NCBI GenBank assembly: GCA_023078685.1
Contig: JALGAS010000009.1
Coordinates: 992,001-1,056,000, forward strand
DNA length: 64,000 bases
Reading direction: 5' to 3'
Source: Neopestalotiopsis rosae
Lineage: Eukaryota > Ascomycota > Sordariomycetes > Amphisphaeriales > Sporocadaceae
Shown: one piece after another, positions 20,461 to 32,024 of the stretch
Layout of the letters: each line of letters begins with the position of its first letter
How positions within the stretch are numbered: the first letter of the stretch is position 1
The notes under the pieces: generated by a model
Database searches by the model: none
Told to the model about the DNA's origin: nothing
The model's input: only the letters and a program-made list of their open reading frames with translations
Translations under genes and position numbers: made by a program

Positions 20461-21936
20461 ATTAGCCGTCTATCCGGAGCATCCGGTATATGCATGCTTT
20501 TATCCGTCAAAGTTAGATATACCCGCTACACCAGATAAGTCAAAGCTTCCACAGCTAGAAGTTAGTCAATTGCCAGTATCTTAGCTCCGTTAAGGGGTCC
20601 TAGCCGCTAAGTTGTGAATTGAATGGATATTGATGCTCAAGACAATGGGGTTCTCTCTTGCCTGTCTGATGAGCGAGCGTATTACGAAATTCCGCGCCTC
20701 GTCAGTGGTCGGCAACGTCACCGGATCACCCAAAAAATTCCAAGCAAAGACCTGACCTTCCCTCACTAGCGAAAACAGAAAAGGGAAAGAACAATACAAC
20801 CAATAGTACCTACCAACCAACCATGACCACCAAAACACCCCCGGACCGCCGATCGCGCAGCTCTTTTTCAGATCGCATCGATCCAATCACCACTCACCGC
20901 AAGCACTTGGGTCTTTGTCTCGAACTTTTTTCTGTTGCTCTTCATGAGACAATTTCAGTCGTACGATTGTGCATTCTTGCGCATAATCTTTCTATCTATG
21001 CAGGCAACACAGCTCGCAGCCCAAGGGTCCAGTCCACTCCCATGGTCATATATGATATAGTACTGGCAAGGTTTCCTGTATATCTTGAGTCAAGATCGCG
21101 ATTCTTCTTACAAACAAGCATCATGTACACACAACAAGCCGATCTCCCTATCTATAGGATTGTATGATTCCGAGGTCCCCCAGTACTAAACCCAGCACAC
21201 CCAGTACCCCCAGTACCCTCAGTGGGGGCCTAGATGCTTTCTTGCTGAACACTACTGCAATAGACCTTGTCACAGCACTAATCTGCCGATAAGTGCAGGC
21301 GGGGGAAAAAAGTTGGCCGACGGAGGTGTCGAGGGTGTGGTTTGTTAGTGAACGTCGGGAGCGGTTTAGTTGACCGTCAGCCCGTGTCTGCCCCTAGCAA
21401 AGGCCCCTATGGCCCCTACTAGTTCCGGTGGGACCCGAAGCAAGTTCTGGGATGGCAAAGGGACTGACTTGCTCCTTCTTTACCTTACACTGCCTAGCGA
21501 CCCAAGCAAAGAAGCGGCGAGGGAGATTGGAGGTGTGGAACGGTGATTCGTCACGGCGCGGAAACTATCTTTCCTTAAGAACGAACAGGCCGTTGATTGT
21601 TGTTGTGGGTGGGTTGGAAAGCGGCTGACTGGATGCTCTCTTGTCGGGATTCTGCGTGTTACCATATATGACTCAGCTCTTGTTCTTGTTCTTGTTTATG
21701 AGGGAAATCTGCGAGGGGTGGTCTTGTTCTTCTTCACATACTTTCTGAGACTTTATCTTTTAGACAAGAGGCTTTGGAAGCGCTTCGCTGGTTGGTGCGT
21801 TTGGGCTGATTGGACCGCACGCGAAGACTGAACAGCCCTTTTGCCCAATACCGCCGCCTCTTTTTTTTTTTTTTTGGAGGAGATTGTGTAGATCTTGTGT
21901 GAAGGACGGGCACGACGACACAGCAAGATCGCCATC
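20461..21936. other. Flank between AT island and MATE gene
   Basis: No gene supported. Normal base composition. It holds a CCCAGTACC-type repeat (21177-21222) and a T run (about 21860-21875) in the likely 5' leader of the MATE gene. The frame at 20823-21167 (114 codons, ATG) has no family features and is not called. Confidence 0.5.
21177..21222. repeat. CCCAGTACC-type imperfect tandem repeat
   Basis: Four to five imperfect copies of CCCAGTAC(C) in tandem. Low-complexity sequence without known role. Confidence 0.7.
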
Positions 21937-24199
21937 ATGTCAAACTCGAGGGACATTCCGAGGAAGTCGTCCCATCGCGGTCTTGGCGATCTCGCGTCTT
22001 CTCTCGCGTCTTCCTTCAGAGCTTCTTCCCCCCTAGCACAAGAAATTGTAGCTCGGGATCTAGCAGAATGTTCTGACGACGACGAGGAGATAGACCACGA
22101 GGGTGCCTTTGACGATCATGGTTCGGACTCGTCAGAGTCTGGCGAGGCCGGGCCCACGTTGTATCGTCAGCCCCAAGGTATCGCCGTCGGCTACCGCCAG
22201 GCGACCTTGCTCCCGGAACCTGCAGAAGCGCCGCCCGTCGTCACCAAGGCTGAGAAGAAACAGTCTCGCGACGCGGAGCGCAGTCTGCTGAGGGATAACC
22301 ACATCCTCCCTCCCAAGCACGCGCCCGAGAGGGAGCCGAGTCTGCCCACGAGACTGTACAAGAAGCTCTTTAGCACAAAGGTGCGCAAATCGCTCGAGGA
22401 CGAGGAGCAGGCAACGGAAACGTCGCCATTGCTGCGTGCTACGAGCAATTCCGGAGGCGGCGCTGCTGCTATTCAGGAGCACGAGCATCTCAATGAGACG
22501 TGGGAAGCTGCCGTGGCGTCGGGCAAGATTCAGACGACATGGCAGAGAGAGGCCCAAACGATTGGCAAATACTCGCGCTCTTTGATCGTGACGTTTCTGC
22601 TGCAGTACAGTGTCAGTATTGCCAGTGTTTTTGCCGTTGGGCACATTGGCAAGATTGAACTGGGTGCCATTAGTTGTAAGTCAAAATTTTGCCCTGTTGT
22701 TCCGTCATCAACATCATATACTGACTGATTCTCGCGTTAGTGGCCACCATGACAGCAAATATCACTTGCTATGCACCTTTTCAGGGGCTAGCGACCAGTT
22801 TGGATACATTGTGCTCGCAGGCCTACGGCTCTGGTCATAAACACCTCGTTGGTCTGCAAGTACAGCGCATGGCCTATTTCCTTGCCTCGCTCCTGATCCC
22901 AGTTGCCGTCTTATGGGCATTTGCCGGCGAGATTTTGGAGCATCTAGTGCCAGAGCCCGAATCTGCTAGACTTGCCGGTCTATACCTCAAAATTGCCATT
23001 GCAGGTGTTCCTGGCTTCATATGCACGGAATGCGGCAAGCGTTTCGTCAACGCGCAGGGCTTGTTCCAGTCAACCACCTATGTGCTGCTTGTCGCGGCAC
23101 CACTCAATATCTTTGTCAATTGGCTGTTTGTATGGCATTTTGGCTGGGGTTTCATAGGTGCCCCTATTGCCGTGGCCTTCTCGCAGAACCTGATCCCCTT
23201 GCTCTTGTTCCTCTACGTAGTATTCATTGATGGTTCACAGTGCTGGGGCGGATTCAGCAAGAAGGCTCTCTCGAACTGGGGTAAGTTACCTTTGCTCTGA
23301 CAATGCACTCTTATCAGAATGTCCTTGACTGAACGCTGTACTAAAACTTCATCCCCCGATAGGTCCCATGGTCAAACTGGCTCTGCCAGGAATGGTCATG
23401 GTTGTGGCAGAATGGCTGGCCTTTGAGGTGCTCACTCTTGCCAGTGGACAATTCGGCACCTCCTACCTCGCCGCGCAGTCCGTTCTCGTGACCTTAGCTG
23501 CCACCACCTTCCAGCTTCCCTTCCCCATCTCCATCGCAGCCTCGACGCGCGTGGCTAATCTCATCGGCGCCAAGCTCGTCGGTGCCGCCAAGACATCTGC
23601 TCATGTGGCCACCGTCGCAGCTGGACTTGTCGCCATCTTTAATGTCACCCTCCTGAGTAGTCTGCGATACGAGCTGCCGAAGCTACTGACGGAAGATGAA
23701 GAGGTTATTGAGCTTGTAGCTCAAATGATACCCCGTAAGTCTTTTCTTAATGCCCCGTTCGATGACATAGCTCGTCTATGGCTTTGACCTCTTGTTCCAT
23801 GACGATGAGATACCTTTCAGACATGTCTCGCCTCTACTGCAAAACCTTGTTATTCCTTGTTCCATTTCTAGCCGAAAGCCAGCTGCTAATGCGTGAGAAA
23901 TAAATATAGTCATGGCCATAATGCAAATTTTTGACGCCATGGCCGCCATGGCGCATGGTCTCCTCCGCGGTATCGGCAAGCAGCACTTTGGCGGCTACGC
24001 CAATCTGTTCTCGTACTATGTCGTTGCGCTGCCCATTTCGTTCGGCACCGCCTTTGCCCTCGACTGGAAGCTCGAGGGTCTCTGGTGCGGCGTCACCATT
24101 GGCCTGGCCCTGGTCGCCGCTGTCGAATACTGGTATATTTACACAAGCGATTGGGACCAGTCGGTTCGTGAGGCCGAACACCGTAATGCTTCTGGTTGA
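21937..24199 (+). CDS. MATE family multidrug/toxin efflux transporter
   Basis: Membrane antiporter of the MATE (MatE) family, expected to expel organic cations or toxins in exchange for H+ or Na+. Proposed join 21937-22675, 22741-23280, 23363-23734, 23910-24199 gives 646 residues; all introns are GT-AG and the frame closes. The first 205 or so residues are a hydrophilic, Ser/Asp/Glu-rich cytosolic extension, as is common in fungal MATEs. The membrane part begins in exon 1 and continues with family landmarks LATMTANIT, GLATSLDTLCSQAYGSG, QRMAYFL, and in the second half FGTSYLAAQSVL and GLLRGIGKQ. The start is the first ATG in frame. Its position next to a RIP-type island may make expression variable. 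The substrate cannot be read from sequence. Confidence 0.93.
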
Positions 24200-25230
24200 A
24201 GGGGGATGAAAGAAAAAAGAATAACAGTTGGTCCATGCAAGCGAATATGGCGATTTAGGTATATAAGACATGGCTATATTGGCCAAGTAACCCACCCGCC
24301 ACGATCTGCAAGATAGTGCACTCAGAGCGGCCGAGAACACAGCGGGTGGTTTGTACTTTGCATAATGACACACCAGGATTTAGACTCCATAAGAGAGACA
24401 ATAAAATGAGATCTAATCATGCTGGGTCAAATGGGTTTCATTGCAGCACGTGGACTTGAACCATAATTTTTGGACGGACCAGGTTCCCCACAAGAACTAC
24501 ATCTGAGCCAACAACGTTGAGCAGCCTGCCTACGGCATCTAAGGTTCATGTGAATGAACATTGACAGATGTGGATATACTAGTCCAGGCAATAGGGCAAT
24601 GACCCAAGCCGGCAGCAAGTCCTGAGCTTCCGCGACTTTCCTGGTCAAGTCGCTCAGAAGTGAGCATATCACATTCACATACAAATGTCACAATGTAAAG
24701 AGACAAGAAGTAGAAAATTAGCCGCACCAAAAAGTCTCCTCTCAATTCCTGAATCTCCCAGTAATCCTCATCATAGTTTCCAAGCATCGTACTGATCAAA
24801 GGGTATCAAAAGTCCACAAAATCAATATCCCAAAACCTCCCTCCGGAGAATGCAAGGGGAAGTCACTGACTCCCAAACCAAACCCTTGTGACCAAAAACA
24901 AAGTCTATCATGTCCCCAATATCCTTCTCGCCTAATTCATAACTCTTTTTTGAAGGCTACTTCATTAGAAGAAACAGAAGTGCCGATCCGCCTGTCCCAA
25001 TACCCCATTGCCCCAGATTCTATACCGTGTATAAAATTAAGCTTCATTCGGCTTTCGTCCCTGTCGTGGTATCATAATGCAAAAACAAAGGTATTATCAG
25101 GGCTAGTAGAAAGGCGCGTCAAGCGTGTGAGTGTGTGTGTGTGTGGAAACGAGTGAACAAACAAAGAAAATAAACAAGTCAGTCGCTGTTGTAAACATTT
25201 GCCGTCGTGAGAAAAGGCCCAATAATGAAA
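24200..25230. other. Convergent 3' flanks
   Basis: About 1 kb between the ends of two convergent genes. Contains a short GT run (about 25127-25142). A tRNA T-arm-like string near 24445-24465 lacks the rest of a tRNA. No gene supported. Confidence 0.5.
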
Positions 25231-26805
25231 TTAGAAGGCAGCTCCGACAACGCTCTGTCGCCATGGCGCCTGGCCGAAGATGACAGGATGATCAGCAGCC
25301 CGGATGGTAGCGGCGCCGCTGCTGCTGGGGCTGCAAGTCGTTGGCAGTGTTGTTCCATCAAACTCCTCGGCATCAGAGGTCCATTCACTGGCCGTGTCGT
25401 CGGAGCCAAAGCTCGACTTTCGCGGTGGTGCCGAGCGGACTTCGTAGAAGCCGCCTTGGTGCAAGACAGGCAGGGACCGGTCCCGTGATCTCTCGCGTAC
25501 TGATCCAAACATTGCGTTGTCGCTGACATCGGCCGGGAAGCCCAGCCAGGTCGAGACCCGCGAGAAGGACTTCTTCTTTCTCAGGGGCGGGGGTGGCAGC
25601 TGGTCACCGGCGTGGCGAGAAAGCAATGATTGGGGCTGACGGATCTGTCCCTGTGGCCTTGGGCGGGCTGCGGACTTGGGCGGTGGCGTAACCATCCCCC
25701 TTCTCAGCGAGAGCCCGTGGACTGGTTGGTCCCGAGCAAGAGACTTTGGTGGAGGAGTGGGAGCAACCATTGGTTTCCTCACTGGCATGTTGCGGGGATG
25801 ATCGATGGAGATTCTTTCACTGAAAGAAGGCGCATCCGGAGGCAACACCGGGACCTGGGGCATTGGTTCCATCTTGGTGTTGAAGCCAGTTGGGGTCGAC
25901 GGCCTGCTCTTGACATAGAGTGTCTGCCTTTCGATAGCCTCCGCAATCTGCTCTTCCAGGAGATCCCGCTCCTTCATTGCTGTGGCCACACGTTCAATGA
26001 GATCATCCATGGCTGCAGCTGGGGCTTCGGCCGAGGCTTGGGCCCTGAGGCGAGCTGGCGCAGGACGATGTATCATGTCTGTGCTTGGCGAATCGAACAC
26101 TGAATCGAGAGGGGTGGGCTTGCGAGGGATCTTGAAGGACATGGTTGACGAACTCTGCTGATGCTTGAGCGAGATGCTGTCCTCGCTGCTGCTCGACGGG
26201 ACCATTCTTATCCTTCCGGGAGGGGTGACAGGTGGACTTGAACTGGAATAGCCAAAATAGGGCAGCATGGACGAGAGTCGACCATTTGCATTACTATGTA
26301 TATTCAGCTCCAGAGGACGGAAGGACCTCTGACGATATCTCTGCTGTCTGGTATCGACGACCTCCTCGGTGACCTCATAGTCTGAAGGTTGAGGGGCACC
26401 CGAAGTGAGGTGGCGGAAATCTGTAGGTCCAGATATTTGCGGCCTGCGCGGTTTTGATTTGCTGGAAGAGAAGAAACGTTCTTTCATGGAAAGACCGGTC
26501 CGGACATGATCATGTCTCTTCACTGGAGCCTGCTCCCATGATGGCGAAGGACCTCTCCTATGCTTCATTGGTTGTTTGCTCGTCGATGGTGGAGGAGTGA
26601 ACGATGGTTGTTGGTATACAGGAACGAAAGACTTTTCAGGAACTGAGTGGGAAGAAGGGTAAGGTTCGCGGTCGAGTTCTATACGAACAGGTCTCGAGGG
26701 CTTACCATAATAAGACCCATTTTCCTCGGGCCAACCACAGCAAGTAGCAACGGCACTAGAGAGAGTGGCTATGGCTCCATCGATCATAGCACTAAATTCT
26801 TTCAT
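25231..26805 (-). CDS. Unrecognised low-complexity protein, 524 aa
   Basis: A single uninterrupted frame of 524 residues opening on ATG, well above chance length for this GC-balanced DNA. I do not recognise a family. The N-terminus has a mildly hydrophobic stretch (about residues 6-24) ending in Cys-Cys. The bulk is rich in Ser, Pro, Arg and Lys and looks disordered, with repeated proline-basic strings such as PPPKS. One likely short coiled coil is the stretch starting IERVATAMKERDLLEEQ, in the middle. Several S/T-P sites suggest phosphorylation. It could be a scaffold or signalling adaptor; that is a guess. Its promoter region faces the gene-poor stretch to the right. Confidence 0.75.
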   Translation of the reverse strand: MKEFSAMIDGAIATLSSAVATCCGWPEENGSYYGKPSRPVRIELDREPYPSSHSVPEKSFVPVYQQPSFTPPPSTSKQPMKHRRGPSPSWEQAPVKRHDHVRTGLSMKERFFSSSKSKPRRPQISGPTDFRHLTSGAPQPSDYEVTEEVVDTRQQRYRQRSFRPLELNIHSNANGRLSSMLPYFGYSSSSPPVTPPGRIRMVPSSSSEDSISLKHQQSSSTMSFKIPRKPTPLDSVFDSPSTDMIHRPAPARLRAQASAEAPAAAMDDLIERVATAMKERDLLEEQIAEAIERQTLYVKSRPSTPTGFNTKMEPMPQVPVLPPDAPSFSERISIDHPRNMPVRKPMVAPTPPPKSLARDQPVHGLSLRRGMVTPPPKSAARPRPQGQIRQPQSLLSRHAGDQLPPPPLRKKKSFSRVSTWLGFPADVSDNAMFGSVRERSRDRSLPVLHQGGFYEVRSAPPRKSSFGSDDTASEWTSDAEEFDGTTLPTTCSPSSSGAATIRAADHPVIFGQAPWRQSVVGAAF

Positions 26806-29800
26806 GGTGTCGATTATCTGAATGCATGATCGAAAGAAAAAATGTGTGTGGTTGGTTATTTGTTTTGGGCTCTGCTTGCTGGCTGGCTGGCTGGCTTGCT
26901 GCAGGAGAAAGGAAGAGACGACCAGCGAATCCGGATGTTGAAGTAATGTTACAATGCCGCAAGCAGGAGGGAAGAAGGAAGGACAAGAGCAAGAGAGCGA
27001 GCCGACACATGCGCTCGCATATGGTCACTTGGGCCGCGCGGGTTTGTCTTTATGACATTGAGCAAACAACTAGGACGACGAGTCGGGAAATTACCCTTTC
27101 TGACCCTACCTTTTAGGCTCACTTAGCTGAGCACTGCTGCTTGAGCCTGACTGACTTGACAAATTTGGTATGGATGAGAAGAAAGAGTGTGTGTATGTCC
27201 ATGTAGTGAGAAGACGTCGGTTTGGAGATTTGATAGGCTGAGAGACCCCCGTTCTTCAACATACGGGCTAATGGCGCTTAGAGGCTGGGGTCTGTAACCA
27301 GGCCAAATAGCTGCGGGCGCTCAACATGATTGGCCAGCTGCGGTCGCTGGTGTAAGATGACCGGTGCCTTTTCAGCGACTCGATGTCTTAGAATTCCTTG
27401 GTCGTCCGGCCCTCAGAGCTCTCGATGGCCCTCTTGCCAGCGACGGCGAGTCCACTCTTGGACATGCTCTTTGCCACGAAGTCCCGAGATGGATGTGTCA
27501 GGTCGTGTGCAGATTGGTCATGTGTATTGGCCGTCGACACCCTCTGGCAATCCCTCTTCGCCCTGTACCCTGGTGATCGCTCAAGGGTTAAGGGCGTGCA
27601 AAGGCAGGAGGCCCCACGTAAAAGGTCGCCCGCACCGAATCGACTGAGGCCAGCAGACACGCGAACAATGGAGGGGTTCGTGACAGAGCCAAAGATACAC
27701 GACCAGCCATAGCACGACTACCCGCGATGCATGTTTCGCATTTACCTTGAGGCGGTCATCGTTCAACGGACGGCCCGCGTTCCAGATTCAGGGGCGTTAT
27801 TCTTCTTCTCCCTATTCCAAATGTCTTGGTCTGCTTGCTGTCAGGGACGAGTGTGTAGATCAGCAAGCAGGGCAAGGGTCAACTGGCAAGACTGGTAACG
27901 GGTCTTTTTTTGTTTTTTTCCTTTGTTCGAGAAGGAAGTAACACGTCCCTTCCTTTGGTAGTGTACGAGTTAGATCTGAACAAACAAAAAAAAAGCCCTG
28001 GAGCTTAAAGCCTCGACCTCTACCTTGGACCCCACATCTGCATGTACTACGGTACTTCCATTCTTATGCTATTCTCAGACAAGTCTCACAGAAGGGAGGC
28101 ATTGGACACATGAGGTATTGAATTTTTTTCTTTCTTCTGTTGGTTCTTCGACGACGGAAGCGTGCGCTTCAGAATTTTTTTTTTTGTCCTTTTGCTGTTT
28201 TGTTTCTGTCATAGCCGGTTATAGCGTGGCATTGGACGAAGCAGCTGAGCCCAGCGGCGGGAATGATGCAAGAAAGACTGACGTTATTTTAGTCTTGCCC
28301 GAGAGCAGCGCGAACCAGAGCTCGTCGATTGCCTCTCTCATTGTACTCAGACGAGGATGATCCCTTCTCTGGACGCAAGGCTAAGATCAAAATCTAATCA
28401 ACATACATCGGATCTCGTTGTTTCGTGTCTTGATTGCTCGATTCTTTGCGTCACTTGCTGTATAGTACCAACCCCTCTTTTGGGACCCTCTCGTAGTGTA
28501 CGGGATAGAGAAACAAATTATGGGGGCTTCTAATAATACCTGCATGCCAGTTTGAGGCTATACCGGCGGATTCGGTGTCGAGGTCCGGGTCTAGGAGCGG
28601 GCGCAGGTCAACAATGCCATCATTTTGTCTCACTTGAACATCTGCCATAGGCGAGCCCAGAAAAGCGACTCCATCCTTCTATCGGCAGCAGCGAGTAATG
28701 ATAAATATCTCTGCCATCACATGTAAACCTTGCTAGATTGCGTGCATTAAGCCGAAATGCGCAAGCAAAGTTTTTCCCTTCTTTCCTCTTCTTTCAGGAC
28801 TGTCTTTTTCTGCTCCAAGATGTCATGCACGGACAGAGCGATGGTGTGTGGTTGAGGTATCCGCATCTTGATGGGCCAAGATTGATGCTGCATCCGATGC
28901 CGTCCAAAGCGCTCAGCTACGCAGCCAAAGACCTTTGAGACCCCAGAAGCAGTCTTGTTCCAGCGGCCCCGAGACATTCAGCACTCATGCTATTCTATTT
29001 ACTCCCGTAAGATGGATCATTGTCAAATTTATTATGTCAGATTGCTTGGTCAGCTGCAGGTCATTAGTCTGACCGAAGTGTGCGCCTCCTGCTAGTATAT
29101 TCGTGACAATGCACTTCGTCATTTACAGTACAGTACGTACGTAGCTCTGCAGCATCACAAAGTGGTTGGCCGGAAGAAGAAGAACCGGCAACATGCCATA
29201 TGCACATATATCAGTGCATTCAAAATGATCGATGCATCTTGCTAGAGGAAAAAAAGGATTTATGCTCGCATTCGAACTCGATGACAATACTAAAGCAAGG
29301 TTGGAGGATTCACCTATACATAATGTATGGACACTTGAGCTAGCTGCGCCGGGGGTCGTATAGACAGAAGATTACAACTGTTCACTTGCTAGTTGGTGAC
29401 AAAACTGGCCATGCACATCGCCGAAAGTGCAGTTGAGAATGGATCAAATGAACCTAAATACTCGTGAATCTACCATTCGAGTCATTTTGGTGATACCCAA
29501 ATTTCGAACCGTATGAAAACCTACGTGAATCCTGGATTATTGATCTGTCCTATCAATCCTCCCACTTTTTGCACGGCATGAGCGGTTCTATCGTATGATG
29601 GAAATTTGTACAGAGCAGCTCAGAGACGCATATGCAGAGAAATGTAGAACATCACAACGGGATAACATCGGTCTTGCCATCATGACATTCAACTCAATGG
29701 TCTTTCATCGTGGTGCTCAGTCGCTTCCTTCGACGGCCTTATACGAAGGCGCCCGGGCCATGCATTTATGTTAGAATGTTTTATGCTCTTTTCTGGCAGT

Positions 29801-30176
29801 TGCAGTGGGTGAAAGTTAGTGCAGGCTGGCTCTAAAGGTAAGGGAGACCGCGAGACCGAAGCTCTGACGTTTCTGATTGGTTCTTCACCGAGAGTCTTCC
29901 TGGGGATTTCTAGCGCATTCGCTGTGAGTTTTGATAGGTCGGCACCTTGCTGTAACCGTTCAGGAGCTCCAGTGAGGACACAGTTTATTAGTTCTCGGAT
30001 TACACGTGTGCTGACTTTTGGCCTACATTGACAACGCCAAATCTCAACCAGTTCCATCGATCCCCTTTGGCTCTGCCAACACCCAATCCACCGACGCTCC
30101 TTATTTCTATCCACTATTGACCTCGCCGACTAGACGAAGAGAATTCCATCGACGGCATCGATACATTGCATTCACA
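26806..30176. other. Gene-poor stretch upstream of SEC62
   Basis: About 3.4 kb without a supported gene apart from one weak small ORF (28451-28648). Contains a CTGG/GGCT run (26880-26898) and several T and A runs. The 5' leader of SEC62 occupies the right end. Frames at 27330-27647, 28025-28360 and 29689-30114 have no family features. Confidence 0.5.
28451..28648 (-). CDS. Possible small ORF or first exon
   Basis: A 65-codon ATG frame whose first 35 codons (from about 28648 down to 28548) look like real coding sequence: acidic, with C-ending codons, similar in style to neighbours. It may be a small protein, or a first exon ending at a GGTATT donor near 28545. I found no convincing downstream exon. 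Not recognised. Confidence 0.2.
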   Translation of the reverse strand: MADVQVRQNDGIVDLRPLLDPDLDTESAGIASNWHAGIIRSPHNLFLYPVHYERVPKEGLVLYSK

Positions 30177-31532
30177 ATGGCGGACCAAGCGCAGCAACCG
30201 CCGCAGCAGCCACCCCAGCAGCCTCCTCCCCAAGGAGCTCCTCAGGGTGGTCCTCCAGGCGCTCCCCCGGGAGGACCTCAAGGCGCCCCTCAGCCAGGCC
30301 CTCAGATCCAGTTCCGCGGACCTCCTGGAGCACCACCCCCGACGCCAGAGCAGATTGCCATGATGCAGAGGCAGCTTCAGGAGCAAGCACAGAAGGCCGG
30401 CATGACCGTCCCCCAGTTCGTCGAGCACATTCGGAGACAGCAGATGCAGCAGATGGCCATGCGCGCACAGCAAGCACAGCAACAGGGCGGACAAGGCCAG
30501 CTGCCACCAGGAGGTCCAGGTGGCCCTCAACCAGGACAAGTCATTCAGAAGGGCCCAATGCCACCGCCGCCGCAGCAGCAAGGCCAGGCTCAACCTGTCC
30601 AACCTGGCCCGCCGAACCCATTGGCTATCGTGCTCGCCAACTTCCTGCGTGGACAGAGCCTCAAGCCCCGAACTGTCATCTTCAACGGCGAGCGCAAGGA
30701 CATGTTCCGCGTTAAGCGAGCTCTACGCGCCCTTCAGTCACCTGCTTACGAGAAGCTGCGAAAGAAGAACCCCGGCCTGCCAGAAATCAAGGACCGTGCC
30801 AGTCTCGAGAACTGCTTCAAGCTGCTGCCCATGTCAATGCTTGCCCTGCGTGTCAGCAAGGTTGATCCTCATGAAGGTCACGACCACGCCAAGAAGAAGG
30901 GAAAGCGTGTCAAGGGTCAGTGGACGGTCAAGATTGAGCAGCAGCAAGAGGCTCACGACGACATGTACTACATTTGGTTCTACGAAGGCAGCCAGGTCAT
31001 GCGCAAGGTCTACGCTGTTCTTGCCCTGATTGCCATCTTCATTTGCGTCTTGTACCCTCTCTGGCCCGTCTTCCTTCGCCAAGGTGTATACTACCTAAGT
31101 TGGGGTTTCATTGGCTTGCTTGGTCTCTTCTTTGCCATGGCTATTTTCCGTGTCATTCTTTTCGGTATCACATACTTCCTGGTCTCTCCTGGACTCTGGT
31201 TGTATCCCAACCTGTGGGAAGATGTCTCGTTCATGGACAGTTTCCGCCCTGTTTGGGCATGGCACGAGGTACGTTTCAATTTTCAGTTGTCTTTCTCTGC
31301 GTATTACACATGCTAACTGTGACAATAGACCGCGAAGCCCAAGAAGAAGAAGAAGTCTAAGTCGACAGCCGCAAACGCCGAGGCCTCTGCCCACTTCGCC
31401 GGTGTCACTGGTCAATCCGCTCCCGCTACCGCCACTACTACTGGAACCTCGACACAGATTCAAACGGCGCCGCTGGGACAATCTGCATACTCTGCACCCC
31501 GTGTCGAGGAGTTGGGGGATGATGAGGAGTAG
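30177..31532 (+). CDS. SEC62: SEC62, ER protein translocation subunit
   Basis: Subunit of the Sec62/63 complex that helps Sec61 move proteins post-translationally into the endoplasmic reticulum. Join 30177-31268, 31329-31532 gives 431 residues; the intron is GTACGT to ATAG. The first ~150 residues are a Pro/Gln/Gly-rich low-complexity extension. The conserved part follows: a cytosolic domain around FLRGQSLKPRTVIFNGERK, then two membrane segments (about residues 278-300 and 306-330), then the conserved SPGLWLYPNLWED after the second. The C-terminal exon encodes a basic KPKKKKKSK stretch and an acidic end, typical of the family's ribosome- or Sec63-binding tail. The ATG at 30177 is the first in frame. 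Confidence 0.95.
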
Positions 31533-32024
31533 AGCTTGGCCTAGCTATCTCGTAAGGCGTTTAGGGAATGACCAAAAACTGGGAGAGAAGGATTGTATAA
31601 TATAGAGAGTGCGTTGCAGTAGTAGTGCCGGTTGCCTACGACCCGGACTTTGCCTGATATTGCGAACCAAAATTTCATCATGAATTACTACCATTAGAAA
31701 TGTTGCTTTGATGCTGGTCGTGGAAACAACCAGCCATTATGAAGCAAATGTGACAATGTGATAACGGTGACTGCTGGGGATGTGTACAACATCAAATTTC
31801 CCCGGACATGGTCATTCACATTCGGAGAACTCTACAAGGTCTAGTATGAATAAAACAACCAAAGTAATCTCATTATCATTATATACTTGAAGTCACCAAA
31901 TTCGGTAATTGAGACCTTGACTCATTTCTCCGTCCAGGCCACAGAATCTCACTCAGCATAACCAAGAAGCAACCCAAAGAGACGCGGGGGAAAAACATTG
32001 TCTTCCGGGCAAACACCCTCTTCT
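31533..32024. other. Convergent 3' flanks of SEC62 and RNase T2
   Basis: Untranslated ends of two convergent genes. Nothing else seen. Confidence 0.6.

Noticed and set aside
24440..24470. tRNA T-arm-like string (minus strand GGTTCAAGTCC)
   Set aside because: The T stem has mismatches and no acceptor 5' strand, D-arm or anticodon arm can be placed upstream.
27330..27712. Overlapping 100-codon frames on both strands
   Set aside because: Three competing frames of similar length, none with protein features.
29250..29285. Second T-loop-like string (minus strand AGTTCGAATGC)
   Set aside because: No surrounding tRNA arms; stem pairing is poor.
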